A DNA stretch of 64,000 nt from Phaseolus vulgaris (Eukaryota; Streptophyta; Magnoliopsida; Fabales; Fabaceae), in contig NC_023755.2 in NCBI RefSeq assembly GCF_000499845.2, positions 3,958,087 through 4,022,086 on the forward strand, written 5' to 3'. Numbering within the stretch: the stretch's first letter is position 1; every line of letters starts with the position of its first letter. A program made the position numbers and the translations under genes. Under the pieces are notes generated by a model that made no database searches, had not been told where the DNA came from, and worked only from the letters and a program-made list of their open reading frames with translations. Shown here in pieces: positions 10,931 through 23,639 of this stretch.

Positions 10931-13900
10931 GTAATGACCAATCCAAAAAAATAACTACACACCCATTTGGGAAATAGAAATTTGGGATGCTTCCAAAATA
11001 ATCAATCTAAGAATTTTCCATAATAACTAATTCAGAATTTAAAAATATAAATTTTACTTTTCTCTTGCAAAAACAACAACAGAAAGCAGTGACAAAGGTA
11101 GTTTGGTCTTTTTCTCTAACCCTAGGGTGTAGTTAGCAATTATGAGGGTGCAGAAAACAAAAGTACAAAAAATTATAAAATTATACCGTGTAAGAATAAT
11201 TATTTTGTTTGCTTTTGTTTCTTGCACTATATCATTTGTGACCTGCATTATACCATTTTTTTGAAATGTCAATGTGTTATTTATATTTTTTTAACAGAAC
11301 TTTATATAATTGATTTAAATAATAAATTAATCTAGTAATTGTATGCATGTTAGGTTATAAATTTAGTTAAGTTGAATTTGATTATGAATTTGTATGTATG
11401 AATTTGGGATATATATGTAATTGATTTGAGATCTTAAATAATGTATGAGTGATTGATTTGCATTGTATGTTAATGATATGTGTTGTATGTGATTGATGAA
11501 AGCTTGTATGAACTTGATGTCATACATTCGGGGTAATGTATGAGATGTTGTGTTTTGGTATATTAAGTATGAAAAACCTATGAGCAGAGATCCTTTGCCT
11601 TCACTGATGATCTAAGTCACATAAACTAAGGTACTAGTTGGTGAAAAGTTGAAGGAGAGTTCATACACACCATGACCACTTGTAGTCACACGATATGAAT
11701 ATTTGGACTTACCTAGATCTGATTGGAGTGGATTAGCCGTTAGTCTCTGGTAGGGGCATACTTAATGAGTCTTTTGGAAGAAAATAAATCCATATGCCAT
11801 TACTGATTGAAATGAAATCAAAAGGGTACTAGGAATTGAAAGAAAATCAAGGTACCGTGAAACAAATGGATTTATGTGGTCAAAATATGATTAATGAGTT
11901 TTTCGAAAGACAATAGATTCATTTGCAATCACTATGATTAGCATGAAATCAAAGGTACCGAGGGTTGAAAGAAAATTAAGGTACTGTGAAGCAAACGAAT
12001 CTATGTTAAGTCAGTATGATTGTAATGAAATCAAAGTACTGCGGATTGAAATGAAATCGAATTATTGTGATTGATATTTGGAATTTGTATGATTGTGTTC
12101 GAGTAAAAAGAAAACTAAATTAATTATGAATTATTAATCAAATTAGTTATTTTACTTATATTTTTTTATGTCAAAACTTTATTTTGATAGCTTACCCTGA
12201 CATGTGTTTGTTTGTGTGTGAACTGCAGTGATTGTACTATGTACATGAGCAAATATTTGTATAGGTGTAGGAGTGAGATTTTGAGAGAAATATAGTAATG
12301 ATTTTTTTTTTCATTTTCTTTTATAAATAGGTGAATTTATACATATATTAAGTGAATTAATAAAGTTTATATCTGGTTTGACGTTCATCTTTAGGGTGTT
12401 ACAATTCTGGTACCAGAACAAGTGTCAAGATTGTTTTCAAAGATAAAAATTGAATTTTCTTTGGTCTGGTGCTTGGGCAGGGTAGGCGTTAATGACATTT
12501 TATAGAATGTTTTCATTTGAGTAGTAAAGTTGAAAAAATTAAATTGGCGATTGAATGGAGAAAATAGATTATTGAGTCGAGTATGTTACCATGAGGAATA
12601 TCAATATTGTTGGTAAAGAAGAATGATGAAGAATTTAGATTGTGTTTGGAGAGAACTAAACGTTCATGAGAAGAATTACTCTACTCTTGACACGAAAAGG
12701 ATGGTATTGGTGTTGTCATGAGGATATAGAGCCACTGACTCGATAGTATTTAGTTTGACATATTTAATATCATAAGAATCATAAGTACTTGTTTGATCAG
12801 AAGTGAATAGACACGAGACAAGAGAGGTTGGTGTATTTGTTAAAGGGTTAAGATTTCAAGTTTATTTATCTTCTAGGAGGGCAAATCAGGTTAAAAATGT
12901 CACGAGCAAGGATACATTTCAAATGTCAGATGTAATGGTTAATCACTCATGTTAGTGGAGTGTCTAACACTAAGTGGACTTAGAGTTTTCATAATGGAAG
13001 TAAATGGGGATTTCCAAGTTTAGGATAAGATTTTGTACTTGCAAGCAAAAGTTAGAAAATATAGTATAGCATAAAAGTTATAAAAATGATTTTATGGGCA
13101 CCATACATAAGTAAGGTAATATCCGAAGAAGTTCTTTTGATGGTTTAACAGAAGGAGGAAGTGGCTCAATGAGTCCTTGTCTATATAACTTGTTAGAGAC
13201 TAAAGTGGAGTATCAAAAATTTGAGATAATGTTATAACAATTGGACGTGGCTAAGTAGAAGTGAAGTACTATTGTTATGTGATTCTTTTCCACAAATAAC
13301 GAGAGTACCTAATGGAATCTGGATTGTGGTAGATCGAGTAATGAATGATGCATAATTGCTTTCGGAGAAGATGAATGGAGTTTTGCAAGATTATGATCTT
13401 TAGTTGAAGAACTATCCTAGGAAAGGAAATGTTTTTGCAACAAATGTTTAGAGTCACAAGAAAATATAAGTATCAACACTTAAGATTAGATGGTTGGATT
13501 TAAGTGGAAGTTTCAACAATTTGAATTTGGAAGTTGTTGTACATTTGTTATAACTAATGAGTTTCTAGAAAAAAGTGAGAGAAAAGAAATTTGTGAAATT
13601 GAATTTGAATAATATTCTAAAATTATTAAATATTGGTAAAATTAAAGATTTCTACATGGGAGGTGAATGATATCTTGAAATTTAGAAACAAAATATGTGT
13701 GTTAGAGAATGGTAAATTGAAGCAAATGAGTTATCTAAGAGTCATGAAAGTCAACTCAGTTTACATCTAACTATGACCCAAGGGTATCAAGATTTTTAGA
13801 AGTTTAATTGGTGACATGGTACAAAGGAAAATATAGTCAAGTATGTAGTTACTAGTTTATCTTGTAAAAAATCGAAGGTCAAACAAATAACGACTAGGAA

Positions 13901-14435
13901 GTATGTTAACATAGTTTGATATTCCCAAGACGGAAGTGGAATAAAATTTGCATAGGTTTTATCACCAACTCGTCACGTGTAGCAAAGAAACATGATTTAG
14001 TGTGAGTAATAAAGAATACACACATTCTACCTTTGAAAAGGAATGATAGGATTAAAGTTATGCAGATAATTGGGTGAGAGATCTCAGTTTGACAAAAATA
14101 GTAAAGAGGTAGCATTGGGTATTGTAACTAATGTTAAGGAAGTTTGCGCTTGATTGGGTTATTCTTATCTTTCATAAGGATGAGGATGAATCCTTAACCT
14201 GTGGTATTGGAAGGAGTGAGACGGTGGTAAATCTCACTCTTTGTTTATTTTTGTACGAACTGCAATGATTATATTATGTACATGAGCATATATAGGTGCA
14301 GGAGCGGATTTGGAGAGAAATATAGAAATAATGATTTTTTTATTTCCTTCTTCTGTAAGTAAGTAAATTTATACATATATTAAGTGAATTAATAAAATTT
14401 ATATCTGGTTAGATATTCATTTTTGGGATGTTACA
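10931..14435 (+). mobile_element. Non-autonomous LTR retrotransposon with two LTR copies
   Basis: The last ~190 bp of the left LTR (about 12210-12403) and of the right LTR (about 14247-14435) match: GAACTGCARTGATT, TATGTACATGAGCA, a GGAG..GAGAGAAATATAG block, ATACATATATTAAGTGAATT and TTTATATCTGGTT, then GGGTGTTACA or GGGATGTTACA. Directly after the left LTR, 12408-12419 reads TGGTACCAGAAC, a typical primer-binding site for initiator tRNA-Met. The internal region (12420-14240) has no readable gag or pol. The left LTR start is uncertain; TGTAATGACC at 10931 is only a guess. The right LTR looks truncated. Confidence 0.65.
11762..12073. repeat. 129 bp tandem repeat inside the left LTR, about 2.4 copies
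   Basis: Unit 1 starts at 11762 and unit 2 at 11891, both with TTAATGAGTyTTT. Each contains ATGAAATCAAA, GGTAC, TTGAAAGAAAATyAAGGTAC and TGTGAA. A partial third unit runs from 12020 to 12073. Such minisatellites are common within plant LTRs and often vary in copy number. Confidence 0.75.
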
Positions 14436-16960
14436 CAATTTCCCTTGCACGTTTGATTTGAAAGGAATGAGTGCAAATGTGCAGGTGTTGGCTGTTGGTG
14501 TTTTCTAGTGGTGGTGGAGAGGTGTGATAGAGGTCATGGTGGTGTTTAGAAGCTTGGGCTAGCTAATTCAGGTAAAAAGATGTAATTATGGGGTTAAATG
14601 GCAAGAGATAGATTTTTGGAAATCGTCTTGCAAAAAGACTTTTTGGAATAAGCAATCATTCAATTATTTTAGTGCATTCCAAAATTAAAATTTCAATGTT
14701 AAATTGGGAAATGCAAAATCCATTTTGGAAAGACAATTTTAGAATAAGAATAATGACTTTTAGAACAGATACATTCCGGAATTCCTTTTCCAAAAGTTAT
14801 TATTCTTATTCCAGAATTACCTTTTCGGAATGGTTTTCTTCACATGCACCCTAAACCCCATTATGGAAATCAAATTTTAGAATTGAAAATAAACCACAAA
14901 CTCACATTTCTTTCTTCTTTGATGAAAGCAACAACCAAACACCAAAAAAGCATTGGACAACGATTGCAAATGGACCTAACAAGAACCAACCACACTCATG
15001 CCTCCCACAAAACACTCAAAATGGTAAAAAAAAAAGACACAAACAGAGAAGAGTTAAATCCCTAAATTTATTTTAAAAACAACTAAGGATATTTTCGTTA
15101 TTTCACGTTAGTAGTATAGTGCAAGAAGTACAAGCCTTATTTGTTTTGCTTAAAAGGTATGGTAAGTGGTGCTAGTTTTTGGCCTTTAAAATATAGGTTA
15201 TTTCTTCCTCCGCCGATATTATTTTTAGATACACCTTCATGAGGTGTTGAAAAAGTTAAAATATTAATTTTCTAGATTTTCAGATTGTGGAATTTGAAAA
15301 ATATTTTGGATTACACAATATAGAATATATTTACAGGTCCAAAAGTACATTATTGATTGTGGAATACATTATAGATTCATAAATATATTCTGAATTTCTA
15401 GTTTATGTAATCTAGAATACATTCATAAATGTATTTTTTTATTGTAGAATGTAGAATATATTTTTGGATTATTTAATCCAAAAATATATTTTTAAATACA
15501 TAATTTCAAAACATATTATGGATTATGCAATTCAAAATATGTTTTTGGATCATGCAATTCAGAACACATTTTATATTTCAAGTTGTATAATCTAAAATAA
15601 ATTTTCAGATTATGTAATCCAAAATATTTTTAATCCATGGACAATTTGGACTTTTCCTACACTATGCAGGTTTAAGAAGAAAGTACGAGGGTGGTAAAAG
15701 AAAGTTCCTAAAATATATAATAATAGTTTGATATTTGATTATATAAATAGAGCAATCTAAATCAAACAAATACTTTCTGCACTTTATAGTTTCTTCATAC
15801 ACCTCCATGAAAATGTTTAAAAGATAAAATATAAGGGTTATCTGGACTAGCTCGCCCCACCCACCCTGTGTGGACTGCAGGTTATACGGGACGTGTCTAA
15901 ATGTATCAACAAGTTGAAATATACAACTCATCATGTATTTTTTCTCAACAGGTCCTGCTTTGCCATCCCTAATAAAACACATCACTCTTTTCCATATATA
16001 TATATATATATATTTTGCAAGTAAAAATATGAACCTGTCCTAGAGAAAAGTTCTAGGAAGTTTTAGGAAATTTTTTATAAAATAATACTTGTAAACAACT
16101 TATTTTTAATATTTTTAGATGATATTAAATATATAAATAATCTTCTATATAAATTAATTTTAATTTATAACAAAATTATTTTAGTTTTCTTTCCTTAAAG
16201 GATTATACCAATTATGAAAAGTAATTTGATTTTGCAGCTAATGAAAACACAATGAGGTGAGTGTCTATTTCTTTAATTTTTTGAAGTGATGCATACTCCC
16301 CATTCCTTTCGATAAAAGAAAACAATTTGTTCGTTGGTGAAAAGTTAAGTAAAGTTGCTCATCTTATTGCAATCTCATTCATAACTTTCTAATCATCATC
16401 TTTTGTAGAACCGTAATCAACTTCTTCTCTTTTCAAGTAAATGCAACATTAACAAAAAAAAGTTATTTTCTTTCTAGTGGAAATTAAAATTTTGTTTGTG
16501 TTAGAGATTCATTCAAATAAAAATAAAACATTTTATAATATATAAATAGTTATAGATGATACAAACTTTAACCTTGTGAGTCAGTTTTATAAACTTGAAG
16601 TTTATTGTTTTTTAGAATGAATTACATTAGATAAAATAGGACAATTAAGGAATGTCTCAACCTATATAAACAAAAGAGGTTAGATGCCTCCAAACCAAAA
16701 CTCATTATAATAAAAAAAAATATACCATCTCAAAAACCTATATATACACTATGCAAATAAAATGACTTAAACATAAAAACTTAATTAGAAATAAAAAACA
16801 TCACATAATGATTAAAAAAAATCAAAATCACAATCTCTATAGAGTACTTAAATTTCTTGGGATTAGAAGTTATATTAAAGTTGTAAGTTGACTATGCTTT
16901 AAACACACATTTATCCTAAACTGGTTTCATTCTATTGAAGAATAAGTGGCACCAACACTC
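14436..16960. other. Intergenic AT-rich DNA with short palindromic repeats
   Basis: No gene is supported. At 14734-14762 and about 14790-14815 the phrase AGAATAAGAATAATGACTTTT faces its inverse (AAAAGTTATTATTCTTATTC), giving a hairpin of about 80 bp. At 15290-15640 the theme GATTATGTAATCCAAAATAT recurs in both orientations every 30-60 bp. The rest (15660-16960) is AT-rich, with TA runs near 16000. Confidence 0.5.
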
Positions 16961-18250
16961 ATGTCTTAATTGATGCTTGTAAAAGAGAATTGACTTTTTG
17001 TGTTTGTTTGGAGTAGTTGCAAATTGAAGGAGGTAGAGAAATCAAACACGTCTCAACCTCAAACTTTTCATGGGTCAAACATCTCCTTTTTGATGGCTTT
17101 AGAGGTAAAATACATGTTGAAGTCATTTTCCTTTGGAATGTGGAGTCTGAATTGGGCTTCCTTTTTTCAGCCATAAAGGGTCAACTTGTGGAGGTTGAGA
17201 TGGGCAATGGAAATTCAATTGTCATTATTGGACACAAACACAAGCCCACTTATCTCCTCATGTTTACCTCAAATCAATGACTAAGATTCACCATCACTCA
17301 CCAATTTCTCCACCTTAGCATGCTTGGTCAACAATGTTTTGTGGTGTGATGTTCCTTTTTTCCTCCAAAATTCTCTATCACCACCTTTCAATAATTTTTG
17401 ATTCAATTTTCCAACAACACAAATGAAAAGTGACCAAGTACAAGAATTATGACCCTTTGTGATGAATTGAGGATTTTCCCTTCAAAAAACCATATTTGAA
17501 TAATGGTCAATTTTTGAAGTGGTGGAAATGAGTAAGAAGAACCCACAAAATGAATATCTTAGAAAGATTGGATGAATATCTTACACAAGGAAAATTGGTG
17601 AGATATTGGATAAGTTTGATTAGACCAAGAGAGCACAATCCCTACCTTCACCACCATATTATCAAAGATTTCATCTAATTCTAAAAATGGTAATTAATGC
17701 TATATCTTTTTTTTTATATATAAATTTCCTTATAATATTTTATGCTAAAATTACAAGAGCAAGTATATTTAGTATCCCACAAACACAAAAATATTTAAGG
17801 TTTTTTTATTGTGAAAATAAAAAAAGTCAGACAATAAAAGAAGCATTTTCATGTAGGATTAACAAAAGAAAATTTTGTTGTCTTTGTCATGATAGATATA
17901 ATTATTATGGTAATCATGTAGACAATCACAGCGTCACCATATAACCACTACCATTTGAATTTGATTATCCTGTTTAATTATGTCTGCTTCAACCATTTTA
18001 CTTTCTCAATATTGTCTTTTCTTTTGGATGCTTTCACTCTGAGATTTCAGCAGATAAGAATGAGATTTTAAAGTGTCTAAAAGTCAAAAAGGTTTTTTAT
18101 TATTTAAAAATTCCATATCTCAATTTAGGTTTGGCTCCATTGGTACATTTTTCTCCTTTAAGATTCTACAATACTACTTAAGGATATTTTAAATAATGTA
18201 ATATCACTAATTTTCTTTTTATTCATTTGTTAATTTTTTTTATTCTCTGT
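16960..18250. other. Gene-less stretch with a less AT-rich block of unknown nature
   Basis: The block at about 16990-17640 is less AT-rich than its surroundings and has open frames on both strands (87 aa at 17017-17280 + and 71 aa at 17174-16959 -). Neither shows a recognisable domain, signal peptide or splice partner. It could be a decayed transposon or a transcribed non-coding segment. 17650-18250 is ordinary AT-rich DNA. Confidence 0.3.
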
Positions 18251-18256
18251 TTTGTA

Positions 18257-18762
18257 GAAGGACTACATTCATAGAATAGTAATCAACATTAAAGACAAAA
18301 AATAATTAATCACTGTATTAACTAAATTAGATACTATTTTAGAGACTACAATATTATTTATATCTAAAGTAGTTTATATTATTAATAAAAAATTTATAAA
18401 ATGGTTTACAATATTATTTATATTTAAAGTAGTCTATATTATTAATAAAAAATTTATAAAATGGTTTCTAAATTGGTGTCTAAATTAGCTACCAGCGTTT
18501 TAGTTACTAATATTTTAGATTCTAAATTGGCCTCAATTAGTCTTTTAGAGACTAATTTAGAATCTAAAATATTAGTAGCTAACTTGATAGCTAATGGTTA
18601 AATATCAATTTAAAAACTATTTTATAAATTTTTATTAATACTGGAAATTATTTTAGATACCAATAATTTTCTTAGTCTCTAAAATGGTCTTTATTTTAGT
18701 TCAATAGTAACTAATTATTTTGATAACTAAAATTAGCTGCAATTTGATGATTTTCTTGTAAT
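18257..18762. mobile_element. Old CACTA-type MITE
   Basis: Internal blocks match the better preserved copies in this window: AATTAATCACTGTATTAACT, TTTTAGAGACTA, CTAAATTGG, then the inverse half with TTAGAGACTAATTTAGAATC and TAGTTCAATAGTAACTAATT. The right end reads GATTTTCTTGTAATG, a mutated form of the CTTGTAGTG terminus. The left end (CTACATTCATAG) is badly decayed, so coordinates are approximate. Confidence 0.6.
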
Positions 18763-21390
18763 GCTAAGACACTAAAGATTATCGGTTAAACAATTGTTTT
18801 CTTCTATTTGGTCGTATTTCGCTTAATTCTTTCTTCTCCTAACTCTCACAAGATTCGACCTATAGATTGGGAATACATTTATATAAGGTACTCCGATACT
18901 CAAGTAAATATTTGACATTTAAATACAATAATTACTATAATAATAACGTAATTTTATTTTGGTTATTGTATCTATTTATAGTATATTAATATTAATGTAG
19001 ACCTCAACGAATATGTATTATAATTAGTCTTTACATTATTTAATTGCTAATCATGATAAGTTTAATCAGTACCCAATATCCTTCTATCATTTATATTCAG
19101 CATGGGGCACATTAGTAGAAAATAAACACATGTCAAGTTGATTAATTTAATCATATTATAATTAATGATACATTATAGCCATTATATAATGAAATCAATC
19201 ATATTTTACATTACATCATTTAAGGATATGGTAACTCTAAGGTACCAAAATGTTGTCTCAACCCTCCAAATATATATCACCTTTGCGTGTTGAAGATGGA
19301 AGCTACATCATGCCACGTCTTCTAGGGTTTCTGTTGCATGTACTAATGTGTTAATTAATAATTATACTATTTGTCACTGAAACTGTAGAAATCATTCAGA
19401 ATTCCAAGCCACACTGTTCCATTGATTTTAACACTGAATCAAAAGATATTAAGCTCCATTATTGATGATTGCTTAAGTAGGAAGCTACAGACACTACAAT
19501 GGTGGTTGGCTTTGAGCGAATATGTAGTTATTTGTTGCATATACAAAAGTTGAAATTTCCACAAAATGTGTAATAATTAAAAGAATAAAATTTTCATTGG
19601 AGGTATGTTTTGTCATAAATGCATGGTGATTGGGCATGGAGGTAGATGTTCATCTACCCAAAAGTTAGGACTCTAAATTAAATGCTTGATATAAACCAAG
19701 AATTTTTAATTTCTTGGAAGTGAAAAGTTTCATAATCTAATTGTTAGCATGGACTTACTTTTTCTAAACACATTTTTTTTAATGAAATAAGTAAATTTTT
19801 ATCTTTTTTAATGTGTTAGTCTAGTATATATGCTTATTTTAAAAATACGTGATTTTATGTTTTTAAGCAAATTATATCTATTTTTAAATAAATGATTTTT
19901 TTAAAAATGTTTATTTAAGCAAACATTTGTTTTAAGTTTAAGCAAAATGGTTAATTATTAGTCTCCATTTTACACTCAAGATGAATGTAAAGGATAGAAA
20001 TTGGTATTTTACATTCATGATATGTATTTTTCATTTTTATTTATAAGACTTATTTCTTATTTATTAAATTAAATGAAATTATTAATTTTAGTTTATAACG
20101 ATAAATCTATCTTAATTTACATTTTTTTCAAAATTAGTCTTATATTTTAATTTTAGAAAATAAGTACTAATGGAGTTGTTGGCAAACTATAGCACTTATA
20201 TAGTTCAAACAAAAAAAATGAAAAATAAAACGCATTTATAATACTTATTAATTAAACACTTTACACACAGATTAAGCTAGCCATAAACAGTTGAGTATAT
20301 TATGCTTATTGAGTAACTATTACCAAAAGATTAGGAACAATTAATTTTGAGGCATTTAAGTGATTTAAGATGTTGTAGTTTTAAATAAATGCAAGATATT
20401 AAAAGATTTATCAGATCTTTTAAGATTTCAATGTTATTGTACAAACTAAGATAGTCATAGAAAGTTGACAGAAATAAATGAAAGTTGATTTCAGGTTTGA
20501 ATCATGATTTGAAAAGTACAAAATATATCATCATGAACATTTGATCTGAAATTAATGTCTTATTAAAAAATATCAATATAGCGTAATGTATAAGCTCATA
20601 TTATCTCATTTGTTGACTAATTTTATGACCTTATCTAATTCTATCTTAATATAGAAGGAACCCATTATAAGACATGTAATATTATAATTTTTGGGAAACT
20701 TGTTATTTTACTAAATAATATTTAAACATTTTTTTAGTTTTAAAATAGATATTTACTTATTTTATTTTTTAAATAAATGATAGTTCCCATTTTTATAACT
20801 TCTAAATAGAAGTTTACCTTTTCATATTTTTAATAAATGACACTTAATTTTTTTTTTTAATCTTTTTGATAACGTGACACTAACTCTCTTATTTTCTTTA
20901 TAAAAGTATTTTTTAAAATATTTTTTATAAAAAATATTTAATTTTTATATTATAAAATTTTAATTTTAATTTTCATAACTTTTATTTAACTTTTAGTTGA
21001 TATATGTTATTTTAAATAAAATAAATGAATTGAATGTTACTTTATAAAAAATTATGTGAATATTATTTTATGAAGACATAATAGGTTAATATATATTTAA
21101 AAATTAGAGAGGATATGAATGTTATTTTATTAAAAATACAAAGAAAATATATATTTATTTTAAAATTAGAGAAGATTTGAATGGGATAAGTATAATTTTT
21201 CTTTTAATTTAGATATGTAAGAAATAACAAAGATGGACATCATTATAACTAAAGTGAAAGAGAAAAAATAAACAATGTAAATGAATGAAATCACACGGAA
21301 ATTTTTTCAATTGATACGAGTGAACTAAAAACACCAATATTTCAAAATTTGGATGCATAAAAAGTTTACGAACGGATGTGGAAATTCACT
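18763..21390. other. AT-rich intergenic DNA, no gene seen
   Basis: Very AT-rich throughout, with poly-T/poly-A runs and no frame that looks coding. A short, more complex stretch at about 19240-19520 (around CACCTTTGCGTGTTGAAGAT and TCTTCTAGGGTTTCTGTTGC) might be a conserved non-coding or transcribed segment, but nothing in it is recognisable. Confidence 0.4.
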
Positions 21391-21997
21391 ACAAGAAAAT
21401 GATTAATTAAACTTAAGCGTAAGTCATATGTAAGACGTTAGAATGGATTAAAGTGTCTACAACACAATGTTGTTCATGAAGACTCAACACAAACACAAAT
21501 GCTTGCAAACAATTATGTGTGTGCTAAATCGATATAAGCAAAGTCAAAATATGAAGGACTTTACTAGGAATAGGTTGATTCTACACTACAATTGGGTGTA
21601 GCTAGGAATGAACCGTCTTTAGATGGGATGAGCATGCTAGGCCAGAACGACGCTAACTCAGTTAGTGCATGTTAGGGTCTAATTGTCATTAGGTTGGAAT
21701 GTGATTCAAGGGCTAGGACAACACAAATGTTTATACATGTGCTAGGGCCAAACCAACGTTAGGTGTTAGGTGTGAGCTAGGGCATGGCCAATGTTGCTTA
21801 AGTGATTTATAGGCAAGTGGCCTCATTTTTCCACACCATCTCTCGAGTGCCCCCTTTTATGTCTTTCAAATCCCTAGTTTTCTCTCTTTCAAATTCCTTT
21901 CTCTCTTCTTTGTCCTTTGCTTCTTTAAATCCTAAAATTCGTGGTTTTCTTCTTACTCTATTTGCTTATTAGGTCAATACAATTTTTCCATTTTGGT

Positions 21998-22581
21998 GGT
22001 TGAAAAGGAGAGAGGTGGTGGTTGAAAATTCATTGTGTTGTCTGTGTGGGAAGGAGAAAGAGTCTTATCGCCATTTGTTTTTCGTCTGCAGTTTTGCTTG
22101 GCGTGTTTGGAGTTTATGCTTTGAGTGACTTGGAGTGTCGTTCGTGTCTCATAATGATCCTATGTCAAACTTTGTTCAGTTCAAGATGAGTCAGTCTTCA
22201 GATTCGGTTAATGATGTGTGGGGTACAATTTGAGTTGGGGTAGTGAGTGAAATATGAAACCACAAGAATTTTATCATCTTCAAAAGGGGAGTGACTGATG
22301 TGTCATAAGTGTTCATAATTGTGCAAGTAAATGTTTGGTCTTGGATTTATGTAAAATCTCGTTCTACTTCGTTTTCTTATTCTAATTGGTGTTTGGAACC
22401 TTTGGTGTGTATGAGGATGGTATATTGATGTATTTTAGGTTTTCTTTTAGTATGGCTAGTGTTTTTGTTAGTCTGATAGGCGGTTCTAGTTAGAAGATGG
22501 TAATTGTGTAATTTTGTATAAGGGTTGAACCATCCCTGAAGTGGTTCTTATTTATTAATTTTTTATTGCTGATAAAAAAAA
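21998..22581 (+). mobile_element. 5'-truncated LINE (L1-type) with 12 bp target-site duplication
   Basis: The + strand reads a reverse-transcriptase zinc-binding tail with typical plant LINE wording: CCLCGKEKESYRHLFFVCSF, AWRVWSLCFE, then SVNDVWGTI. One or more stops interrupt it. It ends in the plant LINE 3' terminus, TTTTGTATAAGGGTTGAACC and then TTGCTGATAAAAAAA. Both flanks carry TTCCATTTTGGT (21986-21997 and 22582-22593), the duplication expected from target-primed reverse transcription. The copy holds only the last ~580 bp, so it was truncated on insertion. Confidence 0.88.
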
Positions 22582-22955
22582 TTCCATTTTGGTTTGTGGC
22601 TCCATTTGTGCTTGTTGTGCGTGGAGGAGAAGCTTGGCCATGCAAGTTGGAGTTGTTTGTTGTTGCATGAGGAGCATTTGGAGCTGAAGCTGAGGTTATT
22701 GCTAAAACTATTGTTGTTTCTTAGATAATTTTTGTTTCCGTGTTCAAAAATGGTTATGAAGTTGATTGTTTTTCCCTTCAACAAATCCCTCCATGGTCAC
22801 AACTTTAAGTTCAAAACTTAGAATTTTAAAAGACGGTAAATTTTTTCTTTTAACAAACAAGTTAATTCATTATTATGTCCATATTGTTTTGCTTATCTTA
22901 CAATTTATGCTTCAAAATAAAGAATGAAGAAAGAAGAAGCATTTGACCATCGCTA

Positions 22956-23083
22956 TTAGAATCTATTGTTAAGTTAGTTAGGTCTTGACCTTCACTGTTA
23001 GATACTACGTTTAACTTAGTTAGGGCTTAACCCTCGCTTTTAGCTTGCACGTTTAACTTAGGTATGACCTATATTAACTTTCA
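22956..23083. repeat. Three 42 bp tandem units
   Basis: Units start at 22956, 22998 and 23040 with TTAG. They share GTTTAACTTAGTTAGGGCTT and a CCTTCACT or CCCTCGCT block. The third unit is more diverged. They may be the subterminal repeats of the possible CACTA element. Confidence 0.7.
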
Positions 23084-23199
23084 GTTAGAGAGGACTCAAC
23101 CCACACTATTACCTGCAAATCTATGCAAAAAATTAAGAGATATGTCATTTTCCAGGAATAATTATAAAAAATAATCAATACTTATTTTGAATAAAAATA

Positions 23200-23625
23200 A
23201 TGTTTAATACTATTCATTAAATAACAACCAAATTTAGAGACAAAAATAATTAGTCACTATATTAACTAAATTAGATACTATTTTAGAGACTAAAAAATTA
23301 TTATATAAAAGTGGTTTTTATTATTAATAAAAATTTATAAAATGATTTCTAAATTGGTATATAAATTAGTTACTAATATTTTAAATTTTAAATTGGTCTC
23401 ATTTAGTCTTTTAGAGACTAATTTAGAATCTAAAATATTAATAAATAAAACCTGGGTAACTAATAGTTAGATACCAATTTAAAAACTCATTTATAAATTT
23501 TTATCAGTAATACAAATTACTTTAAATAACAATAATTTATTTAATCTCTAATTTAATCAAATATTAATTAATTATTTTAATCTTTAAAATTAGTTCTAAT
23601 TTGATAATTTTTTTTAGTGTAATAT
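23200..23625. mobile_element. Old CACTA-type MITE, same subfamily as 18257-18762
   Basis: It shares with the 18257 copy, in the same order, AATTAGTCACTATATTAACT, AAATTAGATACTATTTTAGA, AATTTATAAAATG, CTTTTAGAGACTAATTTAGA and GAATCTAAAATATTA. The right end (ATAATTTTTTTTAGTG, to about 23625) keeps the terminal AGTG. The left terminus is not clear. Confidence 0.65.
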
Positions 23626-23639
23626 ATTAAAAAATTAAA

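Larger units (their letters stand above)
21391..23157. mobile_element. Possible CACTA-type element with a nested LINE
   Basis: The left end reads CACTACAAGAAAATGATTAA (21391-21410), a clear plant CACTA terminus. On the right, three ~42 bp tandem units (22956, 22998, 23040) share TTTAACTTAGTTAGG and look like subterminal repeats. The sequence TGTCATTTTCCAGGAATA (about 23142-23159) could be a decayed inverse terminus. The nested LINE (21998-22581) lies between. No transposase is readable. Linking the two ends into one element is inference. Confidence 0.3.

Noticed and set aside
11762..12073. CRISPR-like array
   Set aside because: Adjacent 129 bp units without spacers in a plant LTR; not a repeat-spacer structure.
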